Source: Nocardia tengchongensis (lineage in GTDB: Bacteria; Actinomycetota; Actinomycetes; Mycobacteriales; Mycobacteriaceae). Taken from it: 64,000 nt of DNA. Numbering within the stretch: the first letter of the stretch is position 1; the number at the start of each line of letters is the position of its first letter. This document shows, one piece after another, positions 63,699 through 64,000 of this stretch. A program made the position numbers and the translations under genes. The notes below the pieces were generated by a model. The model was not told the origin of the DNA. It ran no database searches and saw only the letters and a program-made list of their open reading frames with translations. The stretch is from assembly GCF_018362975.1 (NCBI RefSeq), contig NZ_CP074371.1, positions 1,364,001 to 1,428,000 of the forward strand. The letters run 5' to 3'.

Positions 63699-64000
63699 CG
63701 TCGGAAGTGGCTGCTACCAGCATCTTTCGAGAATTTCGGACTGGACTGTTGACTTTCCTCGTCGCTTAAGTGAAGCTGATTGCAGCGCCACAGTTGTGCC
63801 TTCCTCCCGAACTTCACGGGAATCATCACTCCAACAGCAGATTCCGTCCATGGAACTGTGTTGATCCGAGATCCATTGCTGCGGACCGGACTTCGTTGGC
63901 ACACGCGCCTCTCCAAGCCTCATGCGGCAAGCCCCCGAAAACCCTTCGCAGGTAGTAAACGGGTTCAGAGCACGCCGCATGGCCCACCCCTCGTGCGCCC
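63699..64000. other. AT-richer gene-poor stretch
   Basis: About 300 bp up to the window end with clearly more A/T than the genes to the left, for example gagaatttcggactggactgt. Short open frames exist on both strands, but none has a ribosome-binding site, codon pattern or family motif I would trust. Confidence 0.5.

Noticed and set aside
63506..63980. Minus-strand frames at the right end
   Set aside because: No ribosome-binding site, no motif and overlap with the better supported small gene at 63501-63698.

Overview
The window is high-GC actinobacterial DNA, most likely Nocardia or a close Mycobacteriales relative. Pointers are a PE/PPE/EspG cassette, a LysX-type fused lysyl-phosphatidylglycerol synthase/lysyl-tRNA synthetase, an amidase with LGFP repeats, an F420-type Ddn-like protein, frequent GTG starts and many 4-bp GTGA/ATGA stop-start overlaps. 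From memory, the block pheA - phosphoglycerate mutase - metallopeptidase - septum-formation protein - serS, with DUF2470, ferritin, GDPD, DUF4328 and sodA next to it, and the acyltransferase, HAD hydrolase and amidase further right, follows the Mycobacterium tuberculosis order around Rv3811-Rv3846. No tRNA, rRNA or CRISPR array was seen.

Layout. 1-10.6 kb: a cutinase (5' end outside the window), a His/Asp/Asn-rich small exported protein, a phosphatase, lysX, an S4 protein, RraA, a Ddn-like protein, an unusual membrane Ser/Thr kinase and small conserved genes. 10.7-14.1 kb: a tightly packed copper locus (copD-copC-ycnI plus two upstream genes). 14.2-18.4 kb: RecB-like nuclease, htpG, cold-shock gene. 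18.4-24.8 kb: two divergent SDR genes with a TetR gene, a GDT1-type manganese exporter behind a yybP-ykoY manganese riboswitch, sodA and msrA. 25-33 kb: rhodanese, DUF4328, GDPD, DUF5926, ferritin, LCP ligase, CPBP protease and a DUF2470 gene, with iron-box-like operators at the ferritin and DUF2470 genes. 33-41.7 kb: pheA, a phosphoglycerate-mutase-like gene, an orphan PE-PPE-EspG cassette, metallopeptidase, septum-formation protein, GMC oxidoreductase, serS. 41.8-49 kb: degenerate GGDEF/EAL protein, MFS transporter, arfB, YdcZ-type transporter, MBL-Rieske fusion, acyltransferase. 49-55.2 kb: an oligopeptide ABC importer operon. 55.4-62 kb: HAD hydrolase, a three-gene XRE/small membrane protein/resolvase-like module, an amidase and a SpoIID-type protein. 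62-64 kb: a phage-like accessory segment whose divergent promoter carries five TCC-N4-GGA palindromes at 21-bp spacing; this is the most unusual regulatory structure in the window.

At least nine genes, including serS, lysX and htpG, are split by single-base shifts, most of them at short G/C runs where the protein resumes at once in another frame. Shifts in both directions, in genes that should be essential or highly conserved, point to a draft sequence with indel errors rather than to gene decay. The affected genes are annotated here over their full span.
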